Source of the DNA: Sparassis latifolia
Taxonomy: Eukaryota; Basidiomycota; Agaricomycetes; Polyporales; Sparassidaceae
Direction of reading: 5' to 3'
Assembly (NCBI GenBank): GCA_018466975.1
Contig: CM031561.1
Coordinates: 1,488,001-1,552,000, forward strand
Length of the DNA: 64,000 bases
Shown here: piece after piece, positions 35,955 to 48,100 of the stretch
Numbering within the stretch: position 1 is the stretch's first letter
Layout of the letters: each line of letters opens with the position of its first letter
The notes under the pieces: model-generated
Databases searched by the model: none
Told to the model about the DNA's origin: nothing
What the model saw: the letters and a program-made list of their open reading frames with translations, nothing else
Program-made: the position numbers and the translations under genes

Positions 35955-37627
35955 ATGTCGACGCCTCCCACCAAACCTAGAGTTCTCATTGTCGGTGCTG
36001 GGATCTTCGGTCTTAGTACGGGATATTATCTGTCTGAAGATGGTACGCTTCATCCAGTTTCTCCCAATATATTCATCGACATTGACGTTGCTGTACAGGC
36101 TACAATGATATCACGCTGTTTGATCAGCATCCTTACGACTCGGAGCAGGGTTACACCATGAATCCCTTGTCGACTGCAGCGTCTGTTGACGAGCACAAGA
36201 TCTTCCGGGCATCTTATGGGAACGAGCTGGTGTACCAGCGCCTAGCTTATGAGGCACGGGAGGCTTGGAAGAAATGGAATGAGGAGCTCGGTCCCGGTAA
36301 CGAGATCTTCATCGAGTCGGGCATGCTACGCCTTCAGCACGGAACCCACCTTAGTGGCTTGGAGCGCAGGACTCAGAAGAATATGGTGGCTGAGGGTCTC
36401 CGCGAGACGCAGTACATCCTTTCCAACGAGAACGATGTGCGCAGGGCCAAGGAGGATGGCTGGGCGGAGAAGCTGGTGAAGTTCCCCATCCCGGGAACGA
36501 ATGGCAAGGAGCACTTCGAGGCGGTGCTGGATACGACAGCCGGCTTTGTGTTTTGCAGCAGAGGCTGCGCGTACCTCGCTGACAAGCTCCGTAAGAAGGG
36601 GGCGAAGTTTGTCCATGGTCTCGAGAAGGGAGCTGTCACCTCCTTCAAGATCGAGGGCTCAGGTGATTCCAAGCGGATTGCTGGCATCGTCACCAAAGAT
36701 GGCAAGGAACATGCCGGAGATTTGGTGATTGTCGCTGGTGAGTTCGGTATTCGTTTCTGTTGGCGCCGATTTTGACTGGCATGATGCGTCAGGTGGTTCT
36801 GCGACACCCATCCTTGTTCCCGAATCCCGCTCCGTACTTGAAGCGACCGCAGGAAGCGTTGCATTCGTCGGTCTTCCGCCTCGCAAAGAAGCTCCCGAAC
36901 TCTGGGAGAAGTACTCCCCACAGCATCGTCCCGTCATCATTGGGCACGATCCGGATACCACTGGGAAGGAGGTCGGCAGTCGTAGCATATACATCTTCCC
37001 TCGGAATTCAGAAGGGCTCGTGAAGATTGGATATCGAGTGACGAAGGCATGTATCACTTGGCTTGTAAATGACGTCGTATCTGATGGTGATTTCTTTTGA
37101 TAGTACACCAACTACGTCAACCTCCCGGGGTCTGAACGTCCCATCGCCGTCCCTCTTCGTCCTGGAGTCGACGATACTGCGCTCCCGCTCCAGTCCGTGG
37201 AGGCAATCAAGACGTTTGTCTCGACGTTCATGCCCGACTTGGCTTCATTCCCCATCGTGAAGACCAGACTCTGCTTCTACACCGACACGGCCGACAAGCA
37301 TTTCTCATTGACTACGTCCCTGGCTACAGCGACACGCTCTTCCTTTGCACTGGTGGGAGCGGGCACGGTGCAAAATTCACGCCCGTCCTTGGCAAGGTGT
37401 GCTTTCTCATCTGAATACTTATGCGCGCGATTTCTGATTATTCACGTGCACTGTAGCATGTCCGAGACGTTATTCAGAAGAAGCCCAAGACCGAACTCAC
37501 CAAGACCTGGCGCTGGCGTCCAGAATTACCTCTGGGCAACGGTCTTGAGGAGGGCCCAACTGGTCCGAGGACGTTTGAGAAGTACGAGAGGTCAACACCT
37601 GCAGACTTGGTAAGGTCTGGGTGGTAA
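35955..37627 (+). CDS. FAD-dependent amine oxidase (sarcosine / fructosyl-amino acid oxidase-like), with a one-base frameshift
   Basis: Exons 35955-36042, 36099-36737, 36793-37046, 37104-37396, 37457-37627. The N-terminal FAD motif is [17 protein letters not shown]. The C-terminal part has [14 protein letters not shown], where Cys is expected to bind FAD covalently, and GGSGHGAKF. This is the DAO/monomeric sarcosine oxidase group (relatives act on sarcosine, pipecolate, saccharopine or Amadori compounds); exact substrate unclear. Near 37302 the frame changes: after DKHF the conserved [18 protein letters not shown] lies one base off, and adding one base makes exon 4 fit exactly. That suggests a consensus error or a very recent null allele. 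Intron 3 has a GC donor (AAG|GCATGT). Confidence 0.85.
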
Positions 37628-37895
37628 AGCGTGAAGATACATGGATGTAGTGGCTACTGGCCCAGTGATGCTTGTACGATATTTGTGAATCAGACTGTTG
37701 GATATGAACTCGAATACAGAAGTTCTGAGGTCACGGTAAAACCGCGGTACCACTCGCGCTCACGTGCTGACGACGCGCTGAGCTGAATCTGGCAGTGAAT
37801 GATTCGGAAAGGCCCTCAGTGATCTTCCGCTGCCACCTTGATCTCCATATATCGACGTTCTGTCTTGTATTCTCGTGGAATCAAATTAGAGCGAT

Positions 37896-39390
37896 ATGCT
37901 TACACCAGAAGAAACAAACGAAGATATTGCCTTGGTTGATGACCGTGAAATTCGCACTCATTCTGGGTCCAATTTCTTGACCACCCTCCGATACAACTTG
38001 AAGAAGTCTGCTCTTGGCTCTCTCTTTGTTTCCTACCATGCATCGTTGCGGAGCGATCTTCAAGACACCTTTGGCAGTGGCGTAGGGGCGCATACAGGGA
38101 TAGAGGCGCGTACAGCAACCAGGAAAACTGCCCAGCTTGATGATGATTCCGCGCAAGATCTTGGCAGACACTCCCCATACTTCGTTTCGGATATCGCAGA
38201 ATTATCTACTCCCACTCTTCCTTCTCGTCGCCAGTCTCGCCGTATATCTGTTCCTGATGTCAAGGCCGTCATTTCAAGTATCACCGGCAGTCTTGGTCGT
38301 TCTCGCTCTCAGTCAAATGCAAGTTCCGTGAAATCTGTCTCCTCTTCCGCGCGCGGTACCTCTCGCCCACGTCTGTTCTCGATTACTGCCTCTGGTTCTA
38401 CTGTCACTGATAGCACTCCACCGTTGACACCGAGTTCTGTGTTCTCTGCTGCATGCCCTCCTTGTGCCGACAAACCTGGCTTCCCGCGTACCTATGAATC
38501 TACTCCAGGTGCAGAAGAGGACGAAGTGTTGTCTCGTGAATCACTGCTCACATCTGTCAAGGAGGGGAAGAAACCTGAACGTTCTATCGTGCGTCTTATG
38601 TCTCGTTCCAGTTATCCCTATCGCCCAAATTGTGGGTTTTAGTGCTACGATGAACTAATCGCGGACATAAGCAATGACTATATGCAGAGTTCACCGCAAC
38701 AGCAACAAAGTGACAGCTTTGACGAGGACTCAGAAGAATGGTTCGGCCTGGAATACACTCTGGAGATCAGCAAGAGGGACCAAGGTGCCATAGCGCGTGC
38801 CTCTGTTTCCGCAGGAGAATACTCGAAGGCACGGAATCACATTCGAGCATGTACCTGCTCTCCCATGAGCTGATCTCGGTTTACTATTCTGTGCAGAGTC
38901 GAGCATCCTGGGCTGCAATGCGCTCCAGCTTGGTCCACCTGATGTTTCAAGACCAAGCGTATCAGCGTTGGAGGAAGTGGCACCGCTATCTCGACAGACA
39001 GGAAGAAATACGACGCATACAGGAAGTTACGAAATTTGGGAAGCGAGCACAGAGACGCGCCGAGATATATGTGAAGGAGCGAAGGATACGTAAATGGGTG
39101 GAGCAGCAGAAAGTAGGTAAATTCGGAATATCTTTGAGATCTCTACTAACTTGTAGCTGAAGGAAGAGACTGGATCTAGCGTTGAATTGAAGCAAGTCAT
39201 GGAAGGCCTAGCTGCACTGGCACAACATCGTCCGGTGGGTCCGCTGTCATGGACTCATGTGTATATTCACAAACTCGAACCCCAGGATCCTTATTTCCCA
39301 CCTCGAAAGCACAATATTGCTTGGCTGCTCAAGCGGTCACGGTCATCTGCCTGCCTTCGAGAGCTACTGCCCATTCCTGAGGTCCAGTGA
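37896..39390 (+). CDS. Conserved basidiomycete protein of unknown function
   Basis: Exons 37896-38588, 38643-38828, 38897-39112, 39157-39234, 39286-39390; 425 residues. The N-terminal half is Ser-rich (LPSRRQSRRISVPDV, SVSSSARGTSRPRLF). The C-terminal half has CYDELIADISNDYMQ, EWFGLEYTLEISKRD, SAGEYSKSRASWAAM, and FQDQAYQRWRKWHRYLD, a helical, Trp-rich block I recall from other Agaricomycete hypothetical proteins. The 54 bp first intron removes an in-frame TAG. The second intron uses a GC donor (AAG|GCACGG), which restores SKSRASW. No function can be assigned. Confidence 0.75.
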
Positions 39391-39920
39391 TCATCCGAGT
39401 CAAAGGCGAGTATTAGGTGAAAGTCCAAAGGAATCATGCCGATTCGAGATTGTGTACTATTCACATCACGTACACCAGCCTGCCTGTGTGAATTATTTAC
39501 CTCGATGCCGTTTTTTCTCTGTTCATGATAATTATTGGTTAAGACCAATTGTACGAACCGAGCATAGCAGGACTCGGACATTTTGGACAGACCATAGCCC
39601 ATGCTGGTTTTTATCCGGACAAACTCTGCCCGCGCCCGTGTCAACGGCTCATCAGCAGAGGTCAAAGTGAAGGAATGGCACTCTATGAGCACCAGGACCA
39701 CTAAACGGCCTCCGTTAGGCTTCTGGCGGGCGGGATTTAGGAAAATAAGCCATTTTGGAGGTATTTTGAGCCAATTTTGGACGGTTGTACCGGATCAAGC
39801 GCCCAAAAAGTCGGACAGATTTCGAAAAAATGGCCGTGTTTATTTGGAAATTTTTACCCGACATTTTTGGTCGATTTTCGGAATTTGTGAAACGGCATTG
39901 CCACCCATATTCAGGGGTCC
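39391..39920. other. Intergenic, AT-richer sequence before the MITE
   Basis: About 530 bp without a supported gene. From 39730 on it becomes rich in TTTTGG/AAAATT words, which may be a decayed repeat. Confidence 0.45.
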
Positions 39921-39922
39921 TA

Positions 39923-40112
39923 CATCAGGAAAAGTCAACTTCTGGTTAGCTCCATTTAGCTCCGTTATCTTCTTAATTAAGGAGGTCCTGTTTCTTATTT
40001 GGCCAATTAAAGCCAATAGGGGTGAATAATGGAGGAATAAGAGAAGGGATCTCCTTATTTTTCCTTAATCAAGGAAATAACACTGGTAAGCAAAAGTTGA
40101 CTTTTGCTGATG
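39923..40112 (+). mobile_element. MITE (190 bp, Tc1/mariner-like)
   Basis: Ends are inverted: CATCAGGAAAAGTCAACTTC at the left, and the reverse complement of the right end reads CATCAGCAAAAGTCAACTTT. TA dinucleotides flank both ends (39921-39922 and 40113-40114), as for Tc1/mariner-type insertions. The interior is AT-rich, partly palindromic (CCTTAATTAAGG-like) and has no open frame. It lies 140 bp upstream of the ESF2 start codon. Confidence 0.75.
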
Positions 40113-40252
40113 TAGCATAGCCCTCAGGCCCAAGCGCTCAGCACTCAGCAACGTGAGCGCTAAGCTGCAGATGTTTATGCTTGTTGTTCAAGAGCCTGTC
40201 TTCCTCTGAAATCTCCTACCGCCCCTTAAATTACCACTGACCATCATACATC

Positions 40253-41168
40253 ATGGCTGAAGAGGAGACCGGTACACAATCCTCAAGCTTCCATTTGGGG
40301 GAAGGAATGGATCCCGAAGGCTTCGCTGGACCATCCGAGAAGGTCGTACAACCCTTAACGGCTGAAGCACTATCTGCATTCCAGGCTGCCCAGGAGAAAG
40401 CTGGTGTTATCTACATATCACGGATACCCCCCGGCATGCGGCCGACAAAGGTCAGATATATCATGAGCGAATACGGGGAGGTGGGACGAGTGTATTTGCA
40501 GCAAGAAGGTACGAGATCTTCGTTGTGCGTATACACAAATGTCTCATCTTAAACGACGTCTCACACGGTACCTCCAGATCCTAAGCGTGCGTATTTGCGA
40601 CGAAAGTACACTTCTACGAAGAAGGCGCATTACACGGAAGGCTGGGTCGAGTTTAAAGACAAAAAGGTTGCTCGATCGGTCGCGGAGATGCTGAACGCAC
40701 AGCCCATCGGTGGGAAAAAGGGCACGCGCTGGCGAGACGACGTGTGGACGATGAAGTACTTGCCAAAGTTCAAATGGAACATGCTCACTGAGCAGATCGG
40801 TGAGTCCTCATTACCGCTGGGTGGGAGTTCGACTGATCACAAGGCTTGATACAGCACATGAAGCGGCTGTCCATACTGCGCAGTTGCGCGTGGAACTTTC
40901 CCAATCGCGGCGGGAGCAGCGGGAGTATCTGAAGAATGTGGAGCTCGCTAGAGTGCTGGACAAGCGCGCGGAACGCAAACGCAAATCTGACCCAGATGGA
41001 TCAGCAGATATGGCGAACAAACATCCACCGAAAGTTCAGAAGAACGAGCCTGATGATTCGCGGAGAGAGAGACCACCGAAGGAGAAAACGAACAAGAAGA
41101 AACTCCCAGAGATTGTTGATCCCAGTGCAGACAGACAGTTGGATAGTGTATTGCATAGCATATTTTAG
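40253..41168 (+). CDS. ESF2: Pre-rRNA processing RNA-binding protein ESF2/ABT1
   Basis: Exons 40253-40508, 40578-40799, 40855-41168; 263 residues. An RRM begins at [20 protein letters not shown] and continues with [11 protein letters not shown], then the family-typical insertion [18 protein letters not shown] and [37 protein letters not shown] coiled, highly charged C-terminus follows ([20 protein letters not shown]). Esf2/ABT1 is a nucleolar factor of the U3 SSU processome that activates the helicase Dbp8 in 18S rRNA maturation. Length and motif order fit well. Confidence 0.93.
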
Positions 41169-41490
41169 ATGCTTTTCGCATGGGACTCGGAGTCCACTGG
41201 TGCATTATGCAAAAGTGACTTGACCAACGAAAGGCGAGACGGGTCGACATGTTTGAAGCGGAGACTGAAATGGAGGAACACAGCGCTCGCCGCCGCACTG
41301 GCGTTTCACATCGCGAACACACTTGAGTCCGTCTCAGCGAGCGTCGAGAACGCCGTGCTCGTCGTTGTGTCGCGATCCCAAGAGGTCTGTGCTTCCATCA
41401 TGCTCGACTACTCTCTCTTACAGGCATTAATGATCAGTCCTCGCGCATCTTCTTCTCTTTTCTCTCCCTCTTCAGTTCTTTTCTCTGAAA

Positions 41491-44400
41491 ATGTCGTCTT
41501 GGTCTGGTGCTGCTTATCCTCCTCCCGCGCCTCCTCCACGCGGCCGTTCACGTTCGCGCTCCCCTTATCGTGGAGTGCACCCTCCGAGGCCCGTGTTTCC
41601 TGAGCCTGTATACGGCCAAGACCCCTACCGTGCCGACTGGGATGCGTATGACAGGGAGCGAGCGTGGGCCAACTACGAAAGAGAGCGAGCTGCCTACGAG
41701 TATAGCAGGCGAGGAGAAGCCGCAGTCCTCCTGCTGAAGAAGGTGAGGTCGTCGTCTCATACCACAATGACGTAGCTGACCTGTTCTCTGCCAGCTGGCC
41801 GCAAGCGACGACGCTCTCTCTCACCTTGGGACAGGGAGAGATACGAGCCTCGGCCGCGGTATCAGGAAGATTACGGTTTGTCTTTGTTCAGTCGTTGTTC
41901 GGACCACGGATTGAGATGATCTACATTCCTACAGACGCCCATTCTCGCGGGTATGGTTACGCGTCACCTCACCGGGGGCAGTATCCTCCTCCCCCTCCTC
42001 CCCCTCCATATGGTTCTTCCAGACGTGCTCCCCCTGACCCCCATACTTTCGATTATCCTGCGTCATTGAAACAGTATGCCGAGTGGTTCCGCTACTATTA
42101 TCCTCAGCAGGCCATTGAGGAGGATAATGCCGATAAAGCGGCGGAACAAGAAGCTGGAGACGGCTCCAAGCCTCGAAACGGTATCAGGGCTCGTTGGGAG
42201 AAGTACAAAAAGGACTTTGCTGCGCAACAGGTTGGCTGATCTCTCGACTATTCGCCGTCCTCTAGATGACTAACGCCACGCTCTTAGCTTCAGCGGATGT
42301 TTGATCACCACCGCAAGTCACCATGGTTTGCTGAGAAGTACGACCCAGCTCCTGAGTATACGAATATGCGTGCTCGGGTGAGGAAGGTTGGCTGGAGAGG
42401 GAGGATCGATTCCTTCTTGCTTGACGTCGAAGCTGGGAAGTTTGACCCTGACCTCAACGAACCTGAACCAGAGGCGACTTCGCCTGTCAAGGAGTCCACA
42501 AATGGCGACGCTGCCTCGAACGCGACTGAGGTAACTCCTGCGCAGGCTTCAGCTGAAGAAACCAAACCAGTTGTCACTGGCGACGAGGAGATGCAGTTCA
42601 ATGTGGAACCTGAAGACGAAGGTGGAGACAACGATGCGAGTCGTCTTGATACCAATGGCAAGACCTTTAACGATCTAAAGCGTCCCAACCGTGGGGAGGA
42701 GATATCTGTACAACCTGAAGGTAACCAAGTCATGATCCGCACCATTCCCCCTGACATAGGGCGTGTCAAGTTGGAGGATGTGAGTACTGCAGGGTTTTGT
42801 TGGTTGATAGTCCTGACAATCGTGATAGGCTTGTGGTAATATTCCCGGTTTCGTGTATCTCGCGCTTGGTGATCCTCTCCAGAAGAGAAATTATTATCGT
42901 GCTGGATGGCTGAAGTTCCGTGATGATGCTGACATGTCGACTGTCATGGCCGAACTTTCGGATAAGAAGGTTTGTTTTTGCTTTGAACACTTTTACGGCG
43001 ACTTATTACTGACGGCATGATATTAGATTGAAGGTTTCAAGTTGCATGTTGCGCATAACATCAAGCCGTTTACGAGCAGGATACGATATGCTCCCGAAGT
43101 TGCAAGCAAGCCCGACCGATTGGCCAAAGACCTGGAGAACGTCAAGACACTTGCTGCGATCTTGGAAGCGCATTATGATACTCTGCGGAAGCTGAAGGTT
43201 GCGCCAGAGGAGCAAAACGGTGATGCATCCGCTTTGACGAATGGAGATGCTGCCCGTGCGGAGCAGCCTGATGCAATTATGAGCGATGCTGCAGCGGTCG
43301 AAGAGGAAGACCCGGAGCCGCGGGAGCGAGGAAGTGATGCGGTGGAGAGGCGAATCGAGAAGATCATGGCTGATATCCGGGACCAAGGTCTCGTGGATGC
43401 TAGCGATGAGAAGGGTCTGGAGGCGAAGAAGGTGAGACATAGCGCCACATGAACCACTTTTTTCTTCTCCTCTTTGCTGACCCGCCTATGTTTCTAGACC
43501 GTAGTATCTTTGGACCTGTATCTTGCCTACCTTCGTGCTGCGTTTCACACATGCTACTATTGCGCAGTTGTAACGGATCATCAAGAGGAATTGCAGCGCA
43601 AGTGCGTAAAGCACATGAGGAAACCCCTGTCTAAGATGTTGCTTCAAGAGGTGAAAGCCGCAGAGGCTCAGAAGGCCCAGAAAGAGGTGAAAGAAGAAGA
43701 GGGCGATGAAGGAAAATCGAAGGACAAGGACAAGGAGGTCATGGGCAAGGAAAAGACATCGGAGACCCGCGACTGGAAGCGGAACGGTACTTTGGAATCT
43801 TTCGTTTGTTGTGCGACAGACTAAAGGATATCGTCAGATGAACGTTGGCTTGAATGGTTGGATTCCAAGGTCGCGCTATTGGTTAACCGTGACGGCGTTG
43901 ACCCCAGGGATTACGGTGGCAAAAGCTACGATAGGTGAGTGTACAGGAAAAGCTCTTGCAGGTATACTCATCGTGTGGCAGTGAATTGTCGAAAGCCTGT
44001 GAGCAATATATCAAGCAGGAAGACGAGGGCAAATATAGGTGCAAGACGTGTCAGAAGCTTTTCAAGGCTACATCCTTTGTTGAGAAGCATATTGCTAACA
44101 AGCACTCTGAACTTGTCAAACACCTTGAGGAAGTATGCATAGCACGTCATTCTTATGAACGTCCAGTGCTAATTATGATGGCTTTAGATCCCGTACTTCA
44201 ACAACTTCGCCCTTGATCCGCATCGCATCCAGCCATTCTCGCACCCGCCTCAACAGGTTGGCAACAGCCAAGCGCCACCTCCTCAGGCTTACGGTCTGCA
44301 GGGACCTGCATACCCCCCGGGTGATTATGGTCGTGCAGCCCCTTACCAAGGCTCGTATGGTGGTGCATATCCGCCACCTTATACTGCCGGCTACTGGGAT

Positions 44401-44750
44401 CCGTATACACACCCGTATCCCCGAATGCTTACCCGCCGCCTCCCGTTCGTCGTGACGAAGGTGTGACAGCACGGCGGCTCAGTGATCGTATCAGCGGGTT
44501 CGCACCTGGATATGAGCAGAACGTGGAGCCTCCACCGGTGCCCGCTTCTGCAGGACTTCCTGCGAAGCCCGTCGCATCTCTGGAGCCGGGACCTGGTGGT
44601 CGACGGGGCGGTCGTGGAGGCGCCGGTGTCGGCCCGCTGCCGCCCCCGCCTCCCGATGCAAAGGAAGATCCTCGTGCTGCAGCAGGGAAGAAAGTTAGCT
44701 ACCATGATATGGATCTTGTGGCGGAGGGTGACGTTGAGTTGACCTACTAA
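41491..44750 (+). CDS. ARS2/SERRATE-like RNA effector (zinc finger), with two apparent frameshifts
   Basis: Ten exons: 41491-41742, 41795-41875, 41935-42230, 42288-42779, 42829-42969, 43027-43431, 43498-43786, 43838-43934, 43982-44132, 44188-44750. The N-terminus is RS/RD-rich (PPRGRSRSRSPYRG). Then come the DUF3546-like DYPASLKQYAEWFRYYYPQQ, FDHHRKSPWFAEKYDP, the RRM-like region VYLALGDPLQKRNYYRAGW, the DERWLEWLDSKV block, and a C2H2 finger YRCKTCQKLFKATSFVEKHI. The Pro/Gly-rich tail ends in GPGGRRGGRGG. Ars2 links the nuclear cap complex to RNA processing and decay. Frame breaks of one base occur near 41709 (RRSRSPPAEE lies one frame off) and at the CCCC run at 44418-44421 (NAYPPPPVRRDEG one frame off); in an essential-type gene these look like consensus errors. 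Confidence 0.9.
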
Positions 44751-45128
44751 GCTATGTATTAGTTTGTTCTCTGGGTAGGCTGCATCGCACTGGCATTCGA
44801 GTAACAATATATTGCGTTTGATATTGGCTATGTATGACATGCTAACTATTCCTGCGGTGCGCACTACGTCGCTGCCAGGTGTTGTCAAGGAGACTAGGGG
44901 CATGTCACGCAGGCGGCGCGCACGAAGTTTGGCCATATTAGCTGGCTAGCGCCCGCGGATACACTTGGCTCCTCCGCGCCGCAAGGTCTGACGGCCTCGC
45001 CATCCACTTCCCCTTCCTATCCTCCCCCCTCATCCCTTGTTCCCGGATATCCCGCCTGTGCACTGTGCCGCTGTGCTGTCTCTCGCTGGCTCATTCTACT
45101 TGTCTCCCTTTTTCTGAGGCCGCCGGCC

Positions 45129-48100
45129 ATGTCTGGTGCGAGATTGCCCACCGTACGCCTGCCGACTGTCGTTGCAGGCCAAGGAGTCGACGAGGAACGT
45201 CTGGGTCAGGATTCGGCTGTGGTGGAGCTACCTCCCTCAAAGTTTGGTTTTGCATGGGCTGCGGAGCAGCCTCCTCACGTTACACTGCCATCGACAACTG
45301 AGCGACCTGCTGCAGGTATCTCGCTTAGTTCATCAGAAGGGGAGACTGATGTATCGGAGGAAGAGTTCAATCCACCCGCCAGGAGGGCTCCGAGATCGGG
45401 AGAGGGCGACGACTCGGAGTTCGTAACCCCCACGAAACACCTGAACTCGGACCAGAACCCACTGGATCGACCTGTGCAGTCCTTCCCTATGCTTTCTCGC
45501 GCCTTCTCAATGCCTCTACCTTCGCAGCTTCTGTCATTGCAGAATCCACGAAGAACCCCCTCTGGTGATAAATCGCCGCCGACCATCATTGAGCTGCCGC
45601 CGGAATATGGCCACTTCCACGAACTTTCGCTGGAGCTCGCCGATTCCGTCCAAATGGTAATCCAGACTTTGCTTCAACTTTCACCACCGCAGGTCCTGGA
45701 CCCAGTGAAGGAGCAATTCTCCGCGTGTTCCCTATCTATCCCCACACCTTCCATTTCTGCCATGTTTACGTCTATGAAAAATCTGAATTACATGTCTGCA
45801 AACATGTCTACCCTTAGCCTCGACTCTTTTGCGCAGAACACTCCAGAAGGGATCAAGACACTACAACCACAACCATCCGTGGTGTGGACTGACTTTGACG
45901 TCGGAGAGATGCTGCAAAGCGTAGGAGATGCATTGAGCGGTGTTGCAGCCCAAAGTGGGGTGGACCTCGTTTTGTTTCACCATGATTTAGGCCTGAAGCA
46001 CGTCGCTGTGAGAGGGGACGAGAGCGGAATCTCGTATACATTATCGCATGTGAGCAACAATGGCGGTTAGTGTTCATTGAATCTATTCGTTATTGATTGT
46101 ACCTTTAGGTCATTCGTCAGATAATTGGCACTGCATCTCGTGGGGATGCCATTGAGATTGGTTTGTTCGTCGAGGGGACGCAGTCCGTGACAACGCCTTC
46201 GCCAAATACTGACGACGATCCCGCCGCTGATTCGTCTGTCAGCCCAGCCCCATCCCCCATGTCTGACCCTGCAGGGCCTCTGCGGTGCAAATTCCACATA
46301 GCCCACAGATTTTCTGCGACGGAAGTCGAAGAGGTCGACTCGCCCGAGACTTCTGCGTCGTCGTCGCTCCCGTTTATGCGGCCCGAACCTTCTTTCAGTA
46401 GTCTTCTCCTACGACGGTTACTTCGGCACGTCAATGCATCTCTGGAGACAGACGTCCACACGAAGCACCCATTTCCAGGACGCCCATATGAGCTGACGAT
46501 GACATTGGAGCGTGGTTTGCCTTCCGTCGTCGATCCAGTTGTGAATCTCCCGCCGGAGGATGCGGCTTCACTGGGATATCCAGATTTCCGGATTGCTCAA
46601 GAACCCACTCTCGAGCAGTTGAATCAATTCGCGGAGTCTATGAGAGGCAAGAAGGCGACACTTTTCGCCAATCCTGACGGATCCTTTGCCCATCATCTCA
46701 CGAGTTACTTGACTGCATGGGGCTTGGATGTTAGTCATATGCCCGCCGATTCACAGACGGGAGGTTCGTCTGAGCCAGCAGAGAGGAGTCCGGAGGTGGC
46801 GATGAGTTCTGTCCTGGTGCGGGAAGACATCCCGAGTCTAGGGCTGTCGGAGCAGGTGCCGACTGTGCCATCGTACTCTGGTGGTACACCGACGACCGCT
46901 AATAGTCTGTCGTTCATTCTGATTGATGATGACGTTGCAGTTCTGCATAGCAGACTACAAACACTCAAAGCCGAGCTCGCGTATCCTTTGACTATCAATC
47001 CGCGAAAACGCCCTTCTCTGGCGGCAAATCATCGACCACGTTCATCGCCTCAGGTTGCTCGGGTCATGGGCTTAACTTCGGCGACAGTACCAGCTGCTTC
47101 ACAAGTTGTGGTCGTTCATTTCACCTCGCTATCAAACTTCAAGCTGGTCAAGGACGCTATCCAGTCTGTCCTTGCGCCCGGCAGCAATACTTCATCTCGC
47201 GTCCCAGAAGTCATTGTGATTCCCAAGCCCGCCGGCCCTCGTCGCGTGCTCACGGCTCTGCACACGGCTTTCACGAAACCCATTGTCGATCCTTATTTTG
47301 CCCCCATCGCGACATCCCCTATCAGTCCAGGGTTCCACTCTCCTTTCTTCAACATGGACCTGCCCAAGTCACCAGGTGGACGGTCGACCGCCAGTATGCG
47401 CACCGCGTCCGACAGGACGGCTAGGTCGCCGAAGGAGACCTTTGGAGACACATCCAGCGCTACGTCTTCGTCTCCCCGAGGCGTCCCCGATGGCATGGAA
47501 TATTTTTCAGATGCGGCTGCGAAGCTGGGAACTTCGCCAGCCTCGGGGCTCATCATTCAGAGTCCCGATGGACAGCCTACCGGAATCTTTTTCCAACCTA
47601 AAGCCAAGGGTGCACGAAATGTACCCAGTCTCAACGCTGAGCGCGAGCGCGGCCAATATGTACAATCCAGCCAGCGCACGAGAGGCGGTTCTTTCCGGCG
47701 CGGTTCAGGTGGCGACGAGACTGCGATCAAGATGGGGGCGCTGACGATGACGCCGCAAGAGATCGTTCGACGCAGCCCCCGAAATGCTATCAATGTTGAT
47801 ATCTCTGATCGCCAGACATCTGACGCGGCAGCGGGGGCGCGCCGGTGGCCACCTGCTGTGGGCGAAGATCCTCCTCCGCTCAGTATCGGACAAAGTAGCG
47901 CTGGTCCAAGTTCGGGTGTGCCCACGCTGGATGAGCAGTCCAGGTCGCAGACTGTCCCACGGGTGCCGACCAGGAAGGCGACTGCGCCGGATCCTCCAAC
48001 ATCGCCATTGCGTTCGCCAGCCACGCCCACCACACGTCGAGGCGCTCGACGGCCCGCAGTGGAGGCCATTGTGTCTGCTCCCGCTGTTGTACAGAAGAAG

